Part shown: positions 37,313 to 45,795 of the stretch, piece by piece
Numbering within the stretch: the stretch's first letter is position 1
Layout of the letters: each line of letters begins with the position of its first letter
Assembly (NCBI GenBank): GCA_018268105.1
Contig: JAFDXG010000100.1
Coordinates: forward strand, 1-63,392
Direction: 5' to 3'
From: Bacteroidota bacterium
GTDB lineage: Bacteria > Bacteroidota > Bacteroidia > Chitinophagales > Chitinophagaceae
Length of the DNA stretch: 63,392 bases
Made by a program: the position numbers and the translations under genes
Notes under the pieces: generated by a model
Told to the model about the DNA's origin: nothing
Databases searched by the model: none
What the model saw: the letters and a program-made list of their open reading frames with translations, nothing else

Positions 37313-38176
37313 TTAATAGAAATAACTTTTCTCACCTTCATCCCCAAATGAATACTCCATCAAAACGGGATAATCTTTATCATTATAAGTATATAAATAT
37401 GCTGCCGGCTGATTGTCACTAAGTTTCACATAATTATTAGGAGTAGGCCATGAAAAAGAATACATCCCCAATGTAAAACCTTCCATCCCAAAATTCAAAG
37501 GATTGATTTTGCCATCATAAGTAATTATCTCTTCTGTTAAAGGATCACCCTGGTTTTCGTAATTTTCATTAGTTCTGATTTTTACGATATTTCCTTTTGC
37601 ATCAAAATCATGCTCCCGCCTTTCTGCTTCAAAATAAGTACCACTTGCCGTATCCTTTTTAAATATCTGAAGTACTGTGATCTGGTCTTTATCATTGTAA
37701 GTATATGCCAAACTATCGCGAATAAAATCTGAATTATCATCATACTTATAGCTGTTTGTACAAATACCATATTTATAATGCTTTGAACCGGGATCGTAAA
37801 CCAAATCAAACACCGTACTGTCTTTATGAGTGAAAATGTTATTTTCAAAATGCGATGTCATTATTGTCAACCGTTGTACAACATCGTTATTGTCGCGATA
37901 AATAAGAACTTCATCATCTTCAAATCTGATACCGGGACTTGAAAGTTCTTTGGTGCGGATCAATTTATTATTTGCATTATAATAGAAATCAATTATTGTC
38001 GAATCGTTTGGTTCTTCTTTATCATATTCTGCAATCCTGGTCAATAATTTTACATTACTATTATTGTTCTGGCTAGTATCTTCTGCAGGCTTATCCGGCT
38101 CTCTCGAACTTTCTTTGCCGCATGACATAAATAATATTGAACCCCAGCATAGTGTACGTATTAAAACCTGTTTCAT
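37313..38176 (-). CDS. Tandem lipoprotein 2 of 3, YD/DUF4595-like
   Basis: 287 residues with signal MKQVLIRTLCWGSILFMSCGKE. It carries the same YD-like repeats as its neighbours: FYYNANNKLIRTKE, YTYNDKDQITVLQIF, HDFDAKGNIVKIRT and YTYNDKDYPVLMEYSF. It is most similar to the gene downstream (aligned KDSTVFDLVYDPGSKHYKYG with EDSVVYHIHLNGDKYDYALR and NFGMEG with NFGNEM), which points to a tandem duplication. No enzymatic motif is seen. It begins 25 bases after the stop of the first lipoprotein. Confidence 0.7.
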   Translation of the reverse strand: MKQVLIRTLCWGSILFMSCGKESSREPDKPAEDTSQNNNSNVKLLTRIAEYDKEEPNDSTIIDFYYNANNKLIRTKELSSPGIRFEDDEVLIYRDNNDVVQRLTIMTSHFENNIFTHKDSTVFDLVYDPGSKHYKYGICTNSYKYDDNSDFIRDSLAYTYNDKDQITVLQIFKKDTASGTYFEAERREHDFDAKGNIVKIRTNENYENQGDPLTEEIITYDGKINPLNFGMEGFTLGMYSFSWPTPNNYVKLSDNQPAAYLYTYNDKDYPVLMEYSFGDEGEKSYFY

Positions 38177-38201
38177 CTTATGATATATAACTGATAAAAA
38201 A

Positions 38202-39059
38202 TTATTGATAATAAAAGGTGTACCTGGTTACCCTGTTAAGTGGTTTTTCAGTAACAACACCCGAATCGGCTTTATTGTCTGCACCGATATTAAGAGTGGT
38301 AGTAATGGAAAGATTCTGATCGTTGCCGGTCTGATCTGTTTTTTCAAGCCTGCTCACATTTTTATTGGAAAGATTGGGAAGTCCTACCAGCAGATAATTT
38401 TGAGCTGCATTGGCGGTGTACCAAAGATAATCCGGATCCCCGTTGTATGTATATTGAAAAGAAGCAGAATGGAGTAAAAATCCGCCTTGCAAAGAAACCG
38501 ATAAATACAGATCCCGCGAAGCAACATTGCCTTCAGAGTTATAGACAAAATGGTTCATTTCCGATAAAGCAGAAGTAATACCCGAACCGGGAATAGTAGT
38601 AAATGTTGCTGTAGTATCCAATTGCCCACCGGTAAAACTATATACAGTGCTATCTATAGTAGTAAATCCCGAATTAGGATCAACAGAAATTGTATAATCG
38701 TATTCCAGTGCAACCGGATCTGAATAATGCACATAAGTCCGGGTTGTGTCATAATCCACTCCCGATTTAGAGAGTTGCTCTGTTATCTGTGTGATTCGCG
38801 TGGTAAAATCTCTGGTATACCTCCGGTAAAAATGCAATGGCTCATTACCAAATTTTCCGTCTGATGTTTCCGTTTCCAGCCTGCTTTTATTGTCGTAAGT
38901 ATATATCGTAGTTAATGTATCACTACCGGTAATGCCAACTGCTTTTACCAGCAACCCTCTCACCTCCGTGCTTCCGTTTTCAACACTCATTTCTTTGCGG
39001 CATGCTGTGAATAGCACCACAAAACATAATATGAAAAATATCGTTTGGAGGATTCGCAT
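38202..39059 (-). CDS. Tandem lipoprotein 1 of 3, YD/DUF4595-like
   Basis: 285 residues with signal MRILQTIFFILCFVVLFTACRKE. Repeats such as YTYDNKSRLETE, FVYNSEGNVASRDL and FQYTYNGDPDYLWYT place it with the two lipoproteins downstream, although it is the most divergent. It ends in RYTFYYQ, like the third copy. It starts 26 bases after the odhB stop, with no terminator visible between, so it may be transcribed with sucA-odhB. Function is unknown. Confidence 0.7.
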   Translation of the reverse strand: MRILQTIFFILCFVVLFTACRKEMSVENGSTEVRGLLVKAVGITGSDTLTTIYTYDNKSRLETETSDGKFGNEPLHFYRRYTRDFTTRITQITEQLSKSGVDYDTTRTYVHYSDPVALEYDYTISVDPNSGFTTIDSTVYSFTGGQLDTTATFTTIPGSGITSALSEMNHFVYNSEGNVASRDLYLSVSLQGGFLLHSASFQYTYNGDPDYLWYTANAAQNYLLVGLPNLSNKNVSRLEKTDQTGNDQNLSITTTLNIGADNKADSGVVTEKPLNRVTRYTFYYQ

Positions 39060-39085
39060 ATAGGGTAGGTATTAGCCAGTTATCG

Positions 39086-40651
39086 CTATACTTCAAGCAA
39101 AGATTTTACAGGGTCTTTTCCTATCAGCAACATTTCGGGGTTTTCCAGCAGCTCTTTTACCCGCACCAGGAAGCTGACAGATTCCCGCCCGTCTATAATC
39201 CTGTGGTCGTAACTTAGGGCTATATACATCATTGGGAGTATCACCACCTGGCCATTTACTGCCATTGGGCGCTCTTGTATCTTATGCATACCCAATATAG
39301 CGCTTTGTGGTAAATTTATTATCGGTGTACTCATCAGGGAGCCAAATACGCCACCATTGGTGATGGTGAATGTTCCTCCCTGCAATTCTTCCATAGTTAA
39401 TTTATTGTCGCGAGCCTTACCGGCAAGTTCTACTACTTTTTTCTCAATATCGGCCATACTCATACTTTCTACATTGCGCATAACCGGTACAGTTAGTCCC
39501 CGAGGTGTGCTCACTGCAATACTGATGTCTGCATAATCATGATAAACCAGTTCATCTCCGTCAATATATGCGTTCACCGAAGGCCATTCTGCTAACGAAA
39601 TTGCACAGGCTTTTGAAAAAAAGCTCATAAATCCAAGACCCACACCGTGGGTTTCCTTAAACTTATCCTTATAAAGTTTTCTTATCTCCATTATCCTTGT
39701 CATATCCACTTCGTTGAAAGTGGTTAACATGGCAGTAGTGTTTTTCGATTCTACCAGGCGCCGGCTAATGGTTTTACGAAGACTGGTCATTTTCTGCCGG
39801 CGTTGGTTGCGGCTAAAAAGTTCCTGACCATCAAACGCCTTTTTACCAGGATTGGCAAGCGCAGCCAACACATCACCTTTCACAATGCGGCCAGCGGTAC
39901 CACTGGCGGTAATACTTTTGGGGTCAATCTTTTTGTCGGCAATAATAGCAGCAGCAACAGGAGTTGCCTTTACTTCAGCAGGGGTGGAAGCTGCAGTTGC
40001 AACCGGCTGAGACTTCTGCTCAACAGTAAGAGCAACTGTCGCTTTCGCAGGCTGAGCCTGGTCAGGCACAGCTATATCGGTATTAATATTTCCAATTCCA
40101 TCGCCTATCTTAATTACCTCTCCCTCTTTTGCAATTGTACTGAGTTGCCCACTTTCTTCAGCATTTAATTCAAAAGTGGCTTTTTCGCTTTCCAACTCTG
40201 CAATCACATCATCTCTTTTTACCAGTTCACCATCTTTCTTCACCCATTTCAGCAAGGTTACTTCGCTGATTGATTCGCCTACTGTAGGCACTTTTACTTT
40301 TATTATTCCTTTACCCACAGCTTTTGCTGGCGTTGCAGGGGCAGTGGATTCGGCCGTGGATTTTTCTGCCTGTTGTGCAGGAACCTGTGGTTTGCCATTG
40401 GATGCCGCCGGTTTTGCGGCAGTTTCATCAATAGTTGCCAATACCGCACCTATAGCCAGGGTATCGCCTTCATTGGCAGCAGTGCTGAGGATGCCGGCTT
40501 TTTCTGCATTAACCTCAAAGGTGGCCTTTTCACTTTCCAACTCCGCAATTACCTCATCGCGTTCCACATAATCACCGGTTGATTTTACCCATTTTAATAA
40601 TGTTACTTCACTTATGGATTCACCTACAGTTGGAACCTTAATATCAATCAT
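39086..40651 (-). CDS. odhB: 2-oxoglutarate dehydrogenase E2, dihydrolipoyl succinyltransferase, two lipoyl domains
   Basis: 521 residues. There are two lipoyl domains (about 1-75 and 118-192), both with [18 protein letters not shown] and the lipoylation segment [10 protein letters not shown]. Ala/Pro-rich linkers and a peripheral-subunit-binding domain ([26 protein letters not shown]) follow. The catalytic domain has [16 protein letters not shown] with the active His and Asp. The protein forms the core of the 2-oxoglutarate dehydrogenase complex in the TCA cycle. Many E2o proteins have a single lipoyl domain, so two, with near-identical cores, suggests an internal duplication. It follows sucA after 38 bases. 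Confidence 0.93.
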   Translation of the reverse strand: MIDIKVPTVGESISEVTLLKWVKSTGDYVERDEVIAELESEKATFEVNAEKAGILSTAANEGDTLAIGAVLATIDETAAKPAASNGKPQVPAQQAEKSTAESTAPATPAKAVGKGIIKVKVPTVGESISEVTLLKWVKKDGELVKRDDVIAELESEKATFELNAEESGQLSTIAKEGEVIKIGDGIGNINTDIAVPDQAQPAKATVALTVEQKSQPVATAASTPAEVKATPVAAAIIADKKIDPKSITASGTAGRIVKGDVLAALANPGKKAFDGQELFSRNQRRQKMTSLRKTISRRLVESKNTTAMLTTFNEVDMTRIMEIRKLYKDKFKETHGVGLGFMSFFSKACAISLAEWPSVNAYIDGDELVYHDYADISIAVSTPRGLTVPVMRNVESMSMADIEKKVVELAGKARDNKLTMEELQGGTFTITNGGVFGSLMSTPIINLPQSAILGMHKIQERPMAVNGQVVILPMMYIALSYDHRIIDGRESVSFLVRVKELLENPEMLLIGKDPVKSLLEV

Positions 40652-40689
40652 GTTGTAGTTAGTTTATTCTGAATATAACTTGTCTAAAA

Positions 40690-43494
40690 TTAAATAGAAA
40701 ATGCCGTATCTATAATTTCTGCCTGTTCCTGGGCATGGATCTTTGCAAAACCCGTTGCCGGCGATGCACTGCTTTCCCTGCTTATGACACCATAATTAAT
40801 TTCGGGCAGTCCTAATTGACGCAACCCGGCATTGAGATTCATCTGTAAAAATGAAGCAGCACCCATATTCAATGGCTCTTCCTGCACCCAATACCATATT
40901 GCTTTACCATATTTGGTATAAAGTGCCGACAGTCCTTTGTATGGTAATGGATATAATTGTTCCAAACGCACCAGTGCGACATCTTTGCGGTTTTCTTTTT
41001 GTTGTCGGGCTTCCAGATCAAAATAAATTTTACCGGAACAGAAAATTACTTTTTTCACTGCTGTAGGGTTGTCAGCAAAAGAATCGTCAATGATTTCTTT
41101 AAACCTGCCGGTAATAAACTCATCTGCAAGGGAATAGCTGCCCGGGTGACGCAAATTGGCTTTGGGCGAAAAATTGATTAACGGTTTTCGGAAAGGCCAG
41201 AATATTTGCCGGCGCAAGGCATGGAAAAAGTTTGAAGCAGTGGTAATATTAGTAACTACTAAATTAAGTTCTGCACAGAGTTGAAGGAATCTTTCAATAC
41301 GGGCAGAACTATGTTCAGGTCCCTGCCCTTCGTAACCATGTGGCAGCAACATAGTAATGCCATTCATCCTGTTCCACTTTTCTTCGCCCGAAGTGATAAA
41401 CTGATCAATCATCGGTTGAGCCCCATTACAAAAATCTCCAAACTGTGCTTCCCATATTACCAGTGCATTTGGATTAGCCATCCCGTAGCCATATTCAAAA
41501 CCTAATACACCATATTCACTCAGGAAAGAATTGAAAATTCTGTACTTCCCTGTAGCCCCCGGTATCCTGCTTAGTCTATTGTATGCTTTATCGGTATTTT
41601 CATCCCGGAGAACCGCATGGCGATGTGAAAACGTTCCGCGGCAAACATCCTGTCCGCTCATGCGAACATCTTTGCCATCCAGCAGCAGACTGCCATAAGC
41701 CAGCAATTCCCCTGTAGCCCAGTCTAGTTTCTTTTCGGTTTCAAAGAGTTTCATTTTTTCGTGAATAATCTTTTCCACTTTTCGAAGCGGGGTAAAATCC
41801 TCCGGCCATTCCATCATCGCTTTAAAAACAGTATCAAAGTGATCTTTCCCTATCCCGGTTTCGGGCGACTGATCAAAATCATCATCAGTAGCTTTGCGCA
41901 ATTTTTTCCACCATTGCTCTGGTTGCTGATAGGTATAGGGAAGCGGATTTTGTTTTACTTCATCAAGACGATCCTGAAGGTCGTTCCAGAATTTCTTTTC
42001 CATCTCTTTTGCCAGCTCCTGTGCTTCAGGTTCCCCATGCTCCAGCAGGTATTTTACATATACTTCACGTGGGTTGGGATGCTTGTCAATAAGCGCATAT
42101 AATGTTGGCTGAGTAAACTTAGGATCATCGCCCTCATTATGTCCGTGCCTGCGGTAGCAGACCATATCTATAAATACGTCTGACCGAAATTCTTTTCTGT
42201 ATCTCGCAGCTATTTCAGCACATTTCACTACCGCTTCCGGGTCATCACCATTAACATGCAATACCGGCGCCTGCACCATTGCGGCCAGCGAAGTACAATA
42301 GTCAGAACTTCGGGCATCATCAAAGTCTGTAGTAAATCCTATTTGGTTATTGATCACAAAATGAATTGTGCCACCGGTTTGGTATCCCTCCAGCTTGCTC
42401 ATTTGCAGCACTTCATATACTATACCCTGACCTGCTATTGAGGCATCGCCATGTATAAGTATAGGAAGTACTTTGTCGTAATTACTTTCATGTAATACAT
42501 TAGCTCTTCCTCTTGCAAACCCTACCACTACAGGATCTACAGTTTCGAGATGGGAGGGATTGGGCATCAGCTTAAGATGCATAACCCGCCCGTCGGGTGT
42601 TTTTACATCACTACCATAACCGAGGTGATATTTAACATCGCCACTACCCATAGTTTGGTCAAGCTTACCGGTACCTTCAAACTCACTAAATATCTGATTA
42701 TAAGTTTTACCCATAATATTTGCCAGTATATTGAGCCTTCCCCGGTGTGCCATTCCTATTACCACTTCCTGAGTTCCAAATTCCGCTACCTTACTTATGA
42801 TTGCATCCAGAGCCGCAATGGTAGTTTCCCCACCTTCCAATGAAAACCGCTTTTGGCCTATATATTTGGTATGGAGAAATTTTTCAAACATGACACCCTC
42901 ATTCAGTTTCTCCAGTATCCTTTCTTTTTTACTGAGTGGTAACGGTTTAATAAAATCCCGCTCCATTTCGGTTGTCAGCCAGTCTACCCTTTTCTGATCG
43001 CTGATATATTTAAACTCAATACCAACATGAGCTGCATAACAGGACTTGAGATGTTCGAGTATTTTTCTCAAAGAGGTGGTACCAAGACCAATAAGATTTC
43101 CGGCAAAAAAGTTTTTATCCATATCCGCCTCTGTAAATCCAAAGAATGCAAGGTCAAGATTGGCCCCACGGTCTTTGCGCATACGAATAGGATTAGTATT
43201 TGCTATTAAGTGTCCCTTGTTGCGGTACCCGAGTATAAGCCGGTATGCGCCAAGTTCCTTTTTCCAGTCTACCCCATCGGTGGTAGTATAGGTTGAGGCT
43301 GTTCCCTCTTTTTCCGCCATTCCATTGGTAGCGGTTCCATTTAGATAAGATTTGCTGTTAGCAACGGCAAAATCAAACCCTTCAAAAAATTTTTTAAAGT
43401 CCGGATCCACACTTCCGGGGTCATTCACAAAATCTTTATACAGGTTTTCGATATATGCCGGATCGGAGTTTGTGATATACGAAAAATCCTTCAT
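40690..43494 (-). CDS. sucA: 2-oxoglutarate dehydrogenase E1 component
   Basis: 934 residues, standard E1o length. The N-terminus is FSYITNSDPAYIENLYKDFVNDPGSVDPDFKKFFEGF. The thiamine diphosphate motif is GDASIAGQGIVYEVLQMSKLEGYQTGGTIHFVINNQ. HRHAVLRDENTD, the VIWEAQFGDFCNGAQPMIDQFI transketolase segment, and the C-terminal PLPYKGL...YWVQEEPLNMGA are typical. It catalyses decarboxylation of 2-oxoglutarate and succinyl transfer to E2. It is the first gene of the sucA-odhB unit, with a -7 element just upstream. Confidence 0.96.
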   Translation of the reverse strand: MKDFSYITNSDPAYIENLYKDFVNDPGSVDPDFKKFFEGFDFAVANSKSYLNGTATNGMAEKEGTASTYTTTDGVDWKKELGAYRLILGYRNKGHLIANTNPIRMRKDRGANLDLAFFGFTEADMDKNFFAGNLIGLGTTSLRKILEHLKSCYAAHVGIEFKYISDQKRVDWLTTEMERDFIKPLPLSKKERILEKLNEGVMFEKFLHTKYIGQKRFSLEGGETTIAALDAIISKVAEFGTQEVVIGMAHRGRLNILANIMGKTYNQIFSEFEGTGKLDQTMGSGDVKYHLGYGSDVKTPDGRVMHLKLMPNPSHLETVDPVVVGFARGRANVLHESNYDKVLPILIHGDASIAGQGIVYEVLQMSKLEGYQTGGTIHFVINNQIGFTTDFDDARSSDYCTSLAAMVQAPVLHVNGDDPEAVVKCAEIAARYRKEFRSDVFIDMVCYRRHGHNEGDDPKFTQPTLYALIDKHPNPREVYVKYLLEHGEPEAQELAKEMEKKFWNDLQDRLDEVKQNPLPYTYQQPEQWWKKLRKATDDDFDQSPETGIGKDHFDTVFKAMMEWPEDFTPLRKVEKIIHEKMKLFETEKKLDWATGELLAYGSLLLDGKDVRMSGQDVCRGTFSHRHAVLRDENTDKAYNRLSRIPGATGKYRIFNSFLSEYGVLGFEYGYGMANPNALVIWEAQFGDFCNGAQPMIDQFITSGEEKWNRMNGITMLLPHGYEGQGPEHSSARIERFLQLCAELNLVVTNITTASNFFHALRRQIFWPFRKPLINFSPKANLRHPGSYSLADEFITGRFKEIIDDSFADNPTAVKKVIFCSGKIYFDLEARQQKENRKDVALVRLEQLYPLPYKGLSALYTKYGKAIWYWVQEEPLNMGAASFLQMNLNAGLRQLGLPEINYGVISRESSASPATGFAKIHAQEQAEIIDTAFSI

Positions 43495-43516
43495 GGCTAT
43501 CGTTTGATAATAGAAA

Positions 43517-43524
43517 CAAAACTA
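43517..43524 (-). promoter_or_regulatory. -7 element of the sucA promoter
   Basis: TAGTTTTG on the minus strand is an exact TAnnTTTG match, 22 bases ahead of the sucA ATG. No clear TTG is seen at the -33 distance. Confidence 0.4.
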
Positions 43525-43700
43525 CAGGTTTTTTTACCGATATCGTTATTTAAGCACAGTCAAAAGCAGGCAGTTATGCATGATTTTAAAAAAATTCAGA
43601 TTAGGCTTATAACGATATTATTTTATAATAATTTTTCCTGCTAAAAACTAATCATTAAACCCGTTATTGTGACAACCAGTAAGGTTTTTAGCATATAAAA

Positions 43701-43732
43701 TTTGGAATTTATAAGTTGTACTCCTACCTTTG
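43701..43732 (+). promoter_or_regulatory. rpsT promoter
   Basis: TTTG (43701-43704), 20 bases, then TACCTTTG (43725-43732). Both elements match the Bacteroidota housekeeping consensus exactly. The expected start near 43739 leaves a leader of about 14 bases before the rpsT ATG. Confidence 0.75.
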
Positions 43733-43752
43733 CCCTCCAAAAAATTTCAAGT

Positions 43753-44007
43753 ATGGCTAATCATAAAGCTACGAAAAAGGATGTGCGCCAGGCGAACAAA
43801 CGCAGAGACAGGAATCGGTATAACGGTAAAACTACTCGTAATGCGATTCGCGACCTGAAGGCTATTACTGATAGTAAGGGGGCAAAAGAAGAACTTCCTT
43901 CCGTAGAAAGCATGATAGATAAACTGGCAAAACGCGGTGTTATTCATAAAAACAAAGCGGCTAACCTGAAGAGTAAACTGGCTAAGAAAGTAAACAGCCT
44001 CGCTTAA
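43753..44007 (+). CDS. rpsT: 30S ribosomal protein S20
   Basis: 84 residues from ATG 43753 (MANHKATKKDVRQANKRRDRN), the standard S20 start. The longer frame upstream would overlap the promoter. The Lys/Arg-rich helical sequence with MIDKLAKRGVIHKNKAANLKSKLAKKVN is typical of S20, which binds 16S rRNA early in 30S assembly. It is a single-gene unit with a clear promoter and terminator. Confidence 0.95.
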   Translation: MANHKATKKDVRQANKRRDRNRYNGKTTRNAIRDLKAITDSKGAKEELPSVESMIDKLAKRGVIHKNKAANLKSKLAKKVNSLA

Positions 44008-44032
44008 TATATTAATTGTAATAAACTATTGA

Positions 44033-44063
44033 AATGCATTCCGTTGAGGAGTGCATTTTTTTT
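44033..44063 (+). terminator. rpsT terminator
   Basis: ATGCATTCC (44034-44042) pairs with GGAGTGCAT (44048-44056) with one G-T pair and loop GTTGA, followed by a run of T to 44063. It lies 26 bases past the rpsT stop. Confidence 0.85.
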
Positions 44064-44122
44064 GATAGTCATGTGCCGTAAATATGATTCGCAATTATAT
44101 TGATGGTAATAAATTCATTGAA

Positions 44123-44344
44123 TTAAAATTTCCTGAACAGCCACGATGCTAACCAGAAAATTATACTTAATAATATCATTGTAGTGATTGGGAAATAGAA
44201 CCTGAAGTTTTCTTTTTCTATTCTGATGTCGCCGGGCAACCTACCCAACCAGTAAAGTTTATCGTGAAAGAAATATATTATTATTCCGGCTACGAGTAGT
44301 ACAGCCCCTGCAATGATGAAATATTTTCCGGCTTCTTCATTCAT
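44123..44344 (-). CDS. DUF2905 small membrane protein
   Basis: 73 residues from ATG 44344 (MNEEAGKYFIIAGAVLLVAG). Two membrane helices flank the family signature LGRLPGDIRIEKENFRFYFPITTMILLS. DUF2905 proteins occur widely in bacteria and their function is unknown. It is a lone gene on the minus strand, converging on rpsT. Confidence 0.85.
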   Translation of the reverse strand: MNEEAGKYFIIAGAVLLVAGIIIYFFHDKLYWLGRLPGDIRIEKENFRFYFPITTMILLSIIFWLASWLFRKF

Positions 44345-44677
44345 GTTGTAAAGATATAACACAGAAGTAGAGTGATATTTATTGGCATTGGTTTTCCGTG
44401 CAAATCAGTGCCATCTGTGAGAAACTTTTTCTCTCACAGATTTTACTGCTCCATAGAAATTCTGCCGGTGAACGGAGCGTCGCCAATGCAGCCCTATCGA
44501 AGGTATACAGCCGGTCGCCTAAATAGGGCTTGTTGTTAAACTGCCCATATATTCATACTATGCGTTGTATCCGTACAATTGATAATCTTTCAGACGGCTG
44601 GAATTAGTCAGGAACTACCCCCTTTCACAAATTTTTGAAGTATCAACTGTTATTCAGCAAGCTCTAAATACTTTATT
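44345..44677. other. Intergenic region with repeat-like hairpins
   Basis: A 333-base stretch without a convincing gene. It holds a phased GTG repeat ending in a 10-bp inverted repeat (44392-44441), and an 8-bp inverted repeat AGCCCTAT/ATAGGGCT (44490-44497 and 44523-44530) with a 25-base spacer. These could be a decayed interspersed repeat or a structured RNA, but nothing recognisable was found. Confidence 0.4.
44392..44444 (+). repeat. Phased GTG motif with 10-bp inverted repeat
   Basis: CCGTG, CAGTG and CTGTG occur 9-10 bases apart (44396-44419). The last is part of ATCTGTGAGA (44413-44422), which pairs perfectly with TCTCACAGAT (44432-44441) over a 9-base loop, then TTTT. Short phased CCGTG/CTGTG motifs of this kind recur between genes in many bacterial genomes, so I read it as one copy of an interspersed repeat. 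Only one copy is seen in this window. Confidence 0.45.
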
Positions 44678-45496
44678 CTACTCAAAGAATATCCGGATTG
44701 TATGATAAAACAGGCGGTTTTGTATATGTGAAGATTGCCGTTCGGAAAAACCCTGTAGCCCGAGCAGCCCTGCAGCATTGCCTTTATTGATTGCGATCTC
44801 AAGATATCCTGCTGAGTTGAAGAGTGCCAGTTTTTCACCTTCTGGCACATCAGAATAGGTTTGGCTGATTTTGTCAATCACTTCATCACGTTTGAAGGCA
44901 ATTGAAAACTTTCTGCCTTTGCGCTGGGTTTCAAAAGCTTCGCGGGTAATATTTACCACTACGTTTTCGAAGTGGTCAATAAAAATGATCTGTCCTTCTA
45001 TCCAATGCTCACCCAGGGTAGGCAGGAGTGGATTTTTCTCCACAATATCCAAATCGGGCAGACCGATTTTGTGCAGACTTTTACCCTCAGCTACCTCATG
45101 TATGGTTTGACCAATGAGACGGGTAATCAATAAGGCATTTGATGCTGTGGGTTTATCTATAGGTATACCTATAATAATTTCCGGTTTCCCTTTGGCAATC
45201 ATGGTGAGAAGACCGTTATCGGCACATATAATATACTGGTTGTTGTAAAACGACAGCAACAGGTGATTGCTTTTGTTGTCGAAAAGATTTACAAGTACAA
45301 TATGAAAACTATATTCAGGAAAATTTTTGATGGCGCTACGGCAAACATAAGCAGCCTGGGGATAGTTGAATGGTGTAAGATCGTGACTGATATCAACAAT
45401 AATACCTCCAGGAACTGTTTGCAGTAATTGCCCTTTAATGGCTCCCGCCAGATAATCTCTTTGTCCGATATCTGATGTAAGTGTTATAAGGGGCAT
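44678..45496 (-). CDS. SAM hydroxide adenosyltransferase (DUF62 family)
   Basis: 272 residues from ATG 45496 (MPLITLTSDIGQRDYLAGAIKG). The family signature is clear: LTSDIGxRDxxxGAxKG with the SAM-binding Asp, IVDISHDLTPFNYPQAAYV, and FICADNGLLT-like IICADNGLLTMI. The C-terminal domain has IFIDHFENVVVNITRE and LFNSAGYLEIAINKGNAAGLLG. These enzymes split SAM with water into adenosine and methionine and are relatives of the fluorinase/chlorinase. Their cellular purpose is unclear. It is the last chromosomal gene before the tRNA-Lys junction. Confidence 0.9.
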   Translation of the reverse strand: MPLITLTSDIGQRDYLAGAIKGQLLQTVPGGIIVDISHDLTPFNYPQAAYVCRSAIKNFPEYSFHIVLVNLFDNKSNHLLLSFYNNQYIICADNGLLTMIAKGKPEIIIGIPIDKPTASNALLITRLIGQTIHEVAEGKSLHKIGLPDLDIVEKNPLLPTLGEHWIEGQIIFIDHFENVVVNITREAFETQRKGRKFSIAFKRDEVIDKISQTYSDVPEGEKLALFNSAGYLEIAINKGNAAGLLGLQGFSERQSSHIQNRLFYHTIRIFFE

Positions 45497-45623
45497 GCGG
45501 GGTGTTGTAAGTATAATTCGCAAAAATAAGCGACTGAGCCCGTAATACCAGTTGAGAATTTTGGGATGAAGTGATATAATTCAGCAGGTGAAATATACCG
45601 GCAAACGAAGATTTTTTTTAAAG

Positions 45624-45654
45624 TTTGGCGGGATGGGTTTTTCCCTTATTTTTG
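45624..45654 (+). promoter_or_regulatory. tRNA-Lys promoter
   Basis: TTTG (45624-45627), 19 bases, then TATTTTTG (45647-45654), an exact Bacteroidota promoter. Transcription would start near 45661, leaving a leader of about 60 bases before the tRNA. The promoter lies on the chromosomal side of the element junction and is intact. Confidence 0.75.
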
Positions 45655-45719
45655 CACTCCCAAAAACGAAACAGGCAATGTAATCCAATGGAATTAAATT
45701 GTTTGTTCCTGATTGGAAA

Positions 45720-45795
45720 GATTCCGTAGCTCAGTTGGTAGAGCATAACACTTTTAATGTTAGGGCCCTGGGTTCGAGTCCCAGCGGGATCACCA
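45720..45795 (+). tRNA. tRNA-Lys (TTT), presumed integration site of the element
   Basis: The acceptor GATTCCG pairs with CGGGATC (one T-G). The D-arm is GCTC/GAGC, the anticodon loop CTTTTAA with anticodon TTT, and the T-arm CTGGG-TTCGAGT-CCCAG. The discriminator is A and CCA is encoded (45793-45795), unlike the tRNA-Met gene in this window. The 3' part of the gene lies inside the open frame of a serine recombinase on the opposite strand. tRNA genes are common attachment sites, so the tRNA 3' end is the likely junction with the conjugative element. Confidence 0.93.
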
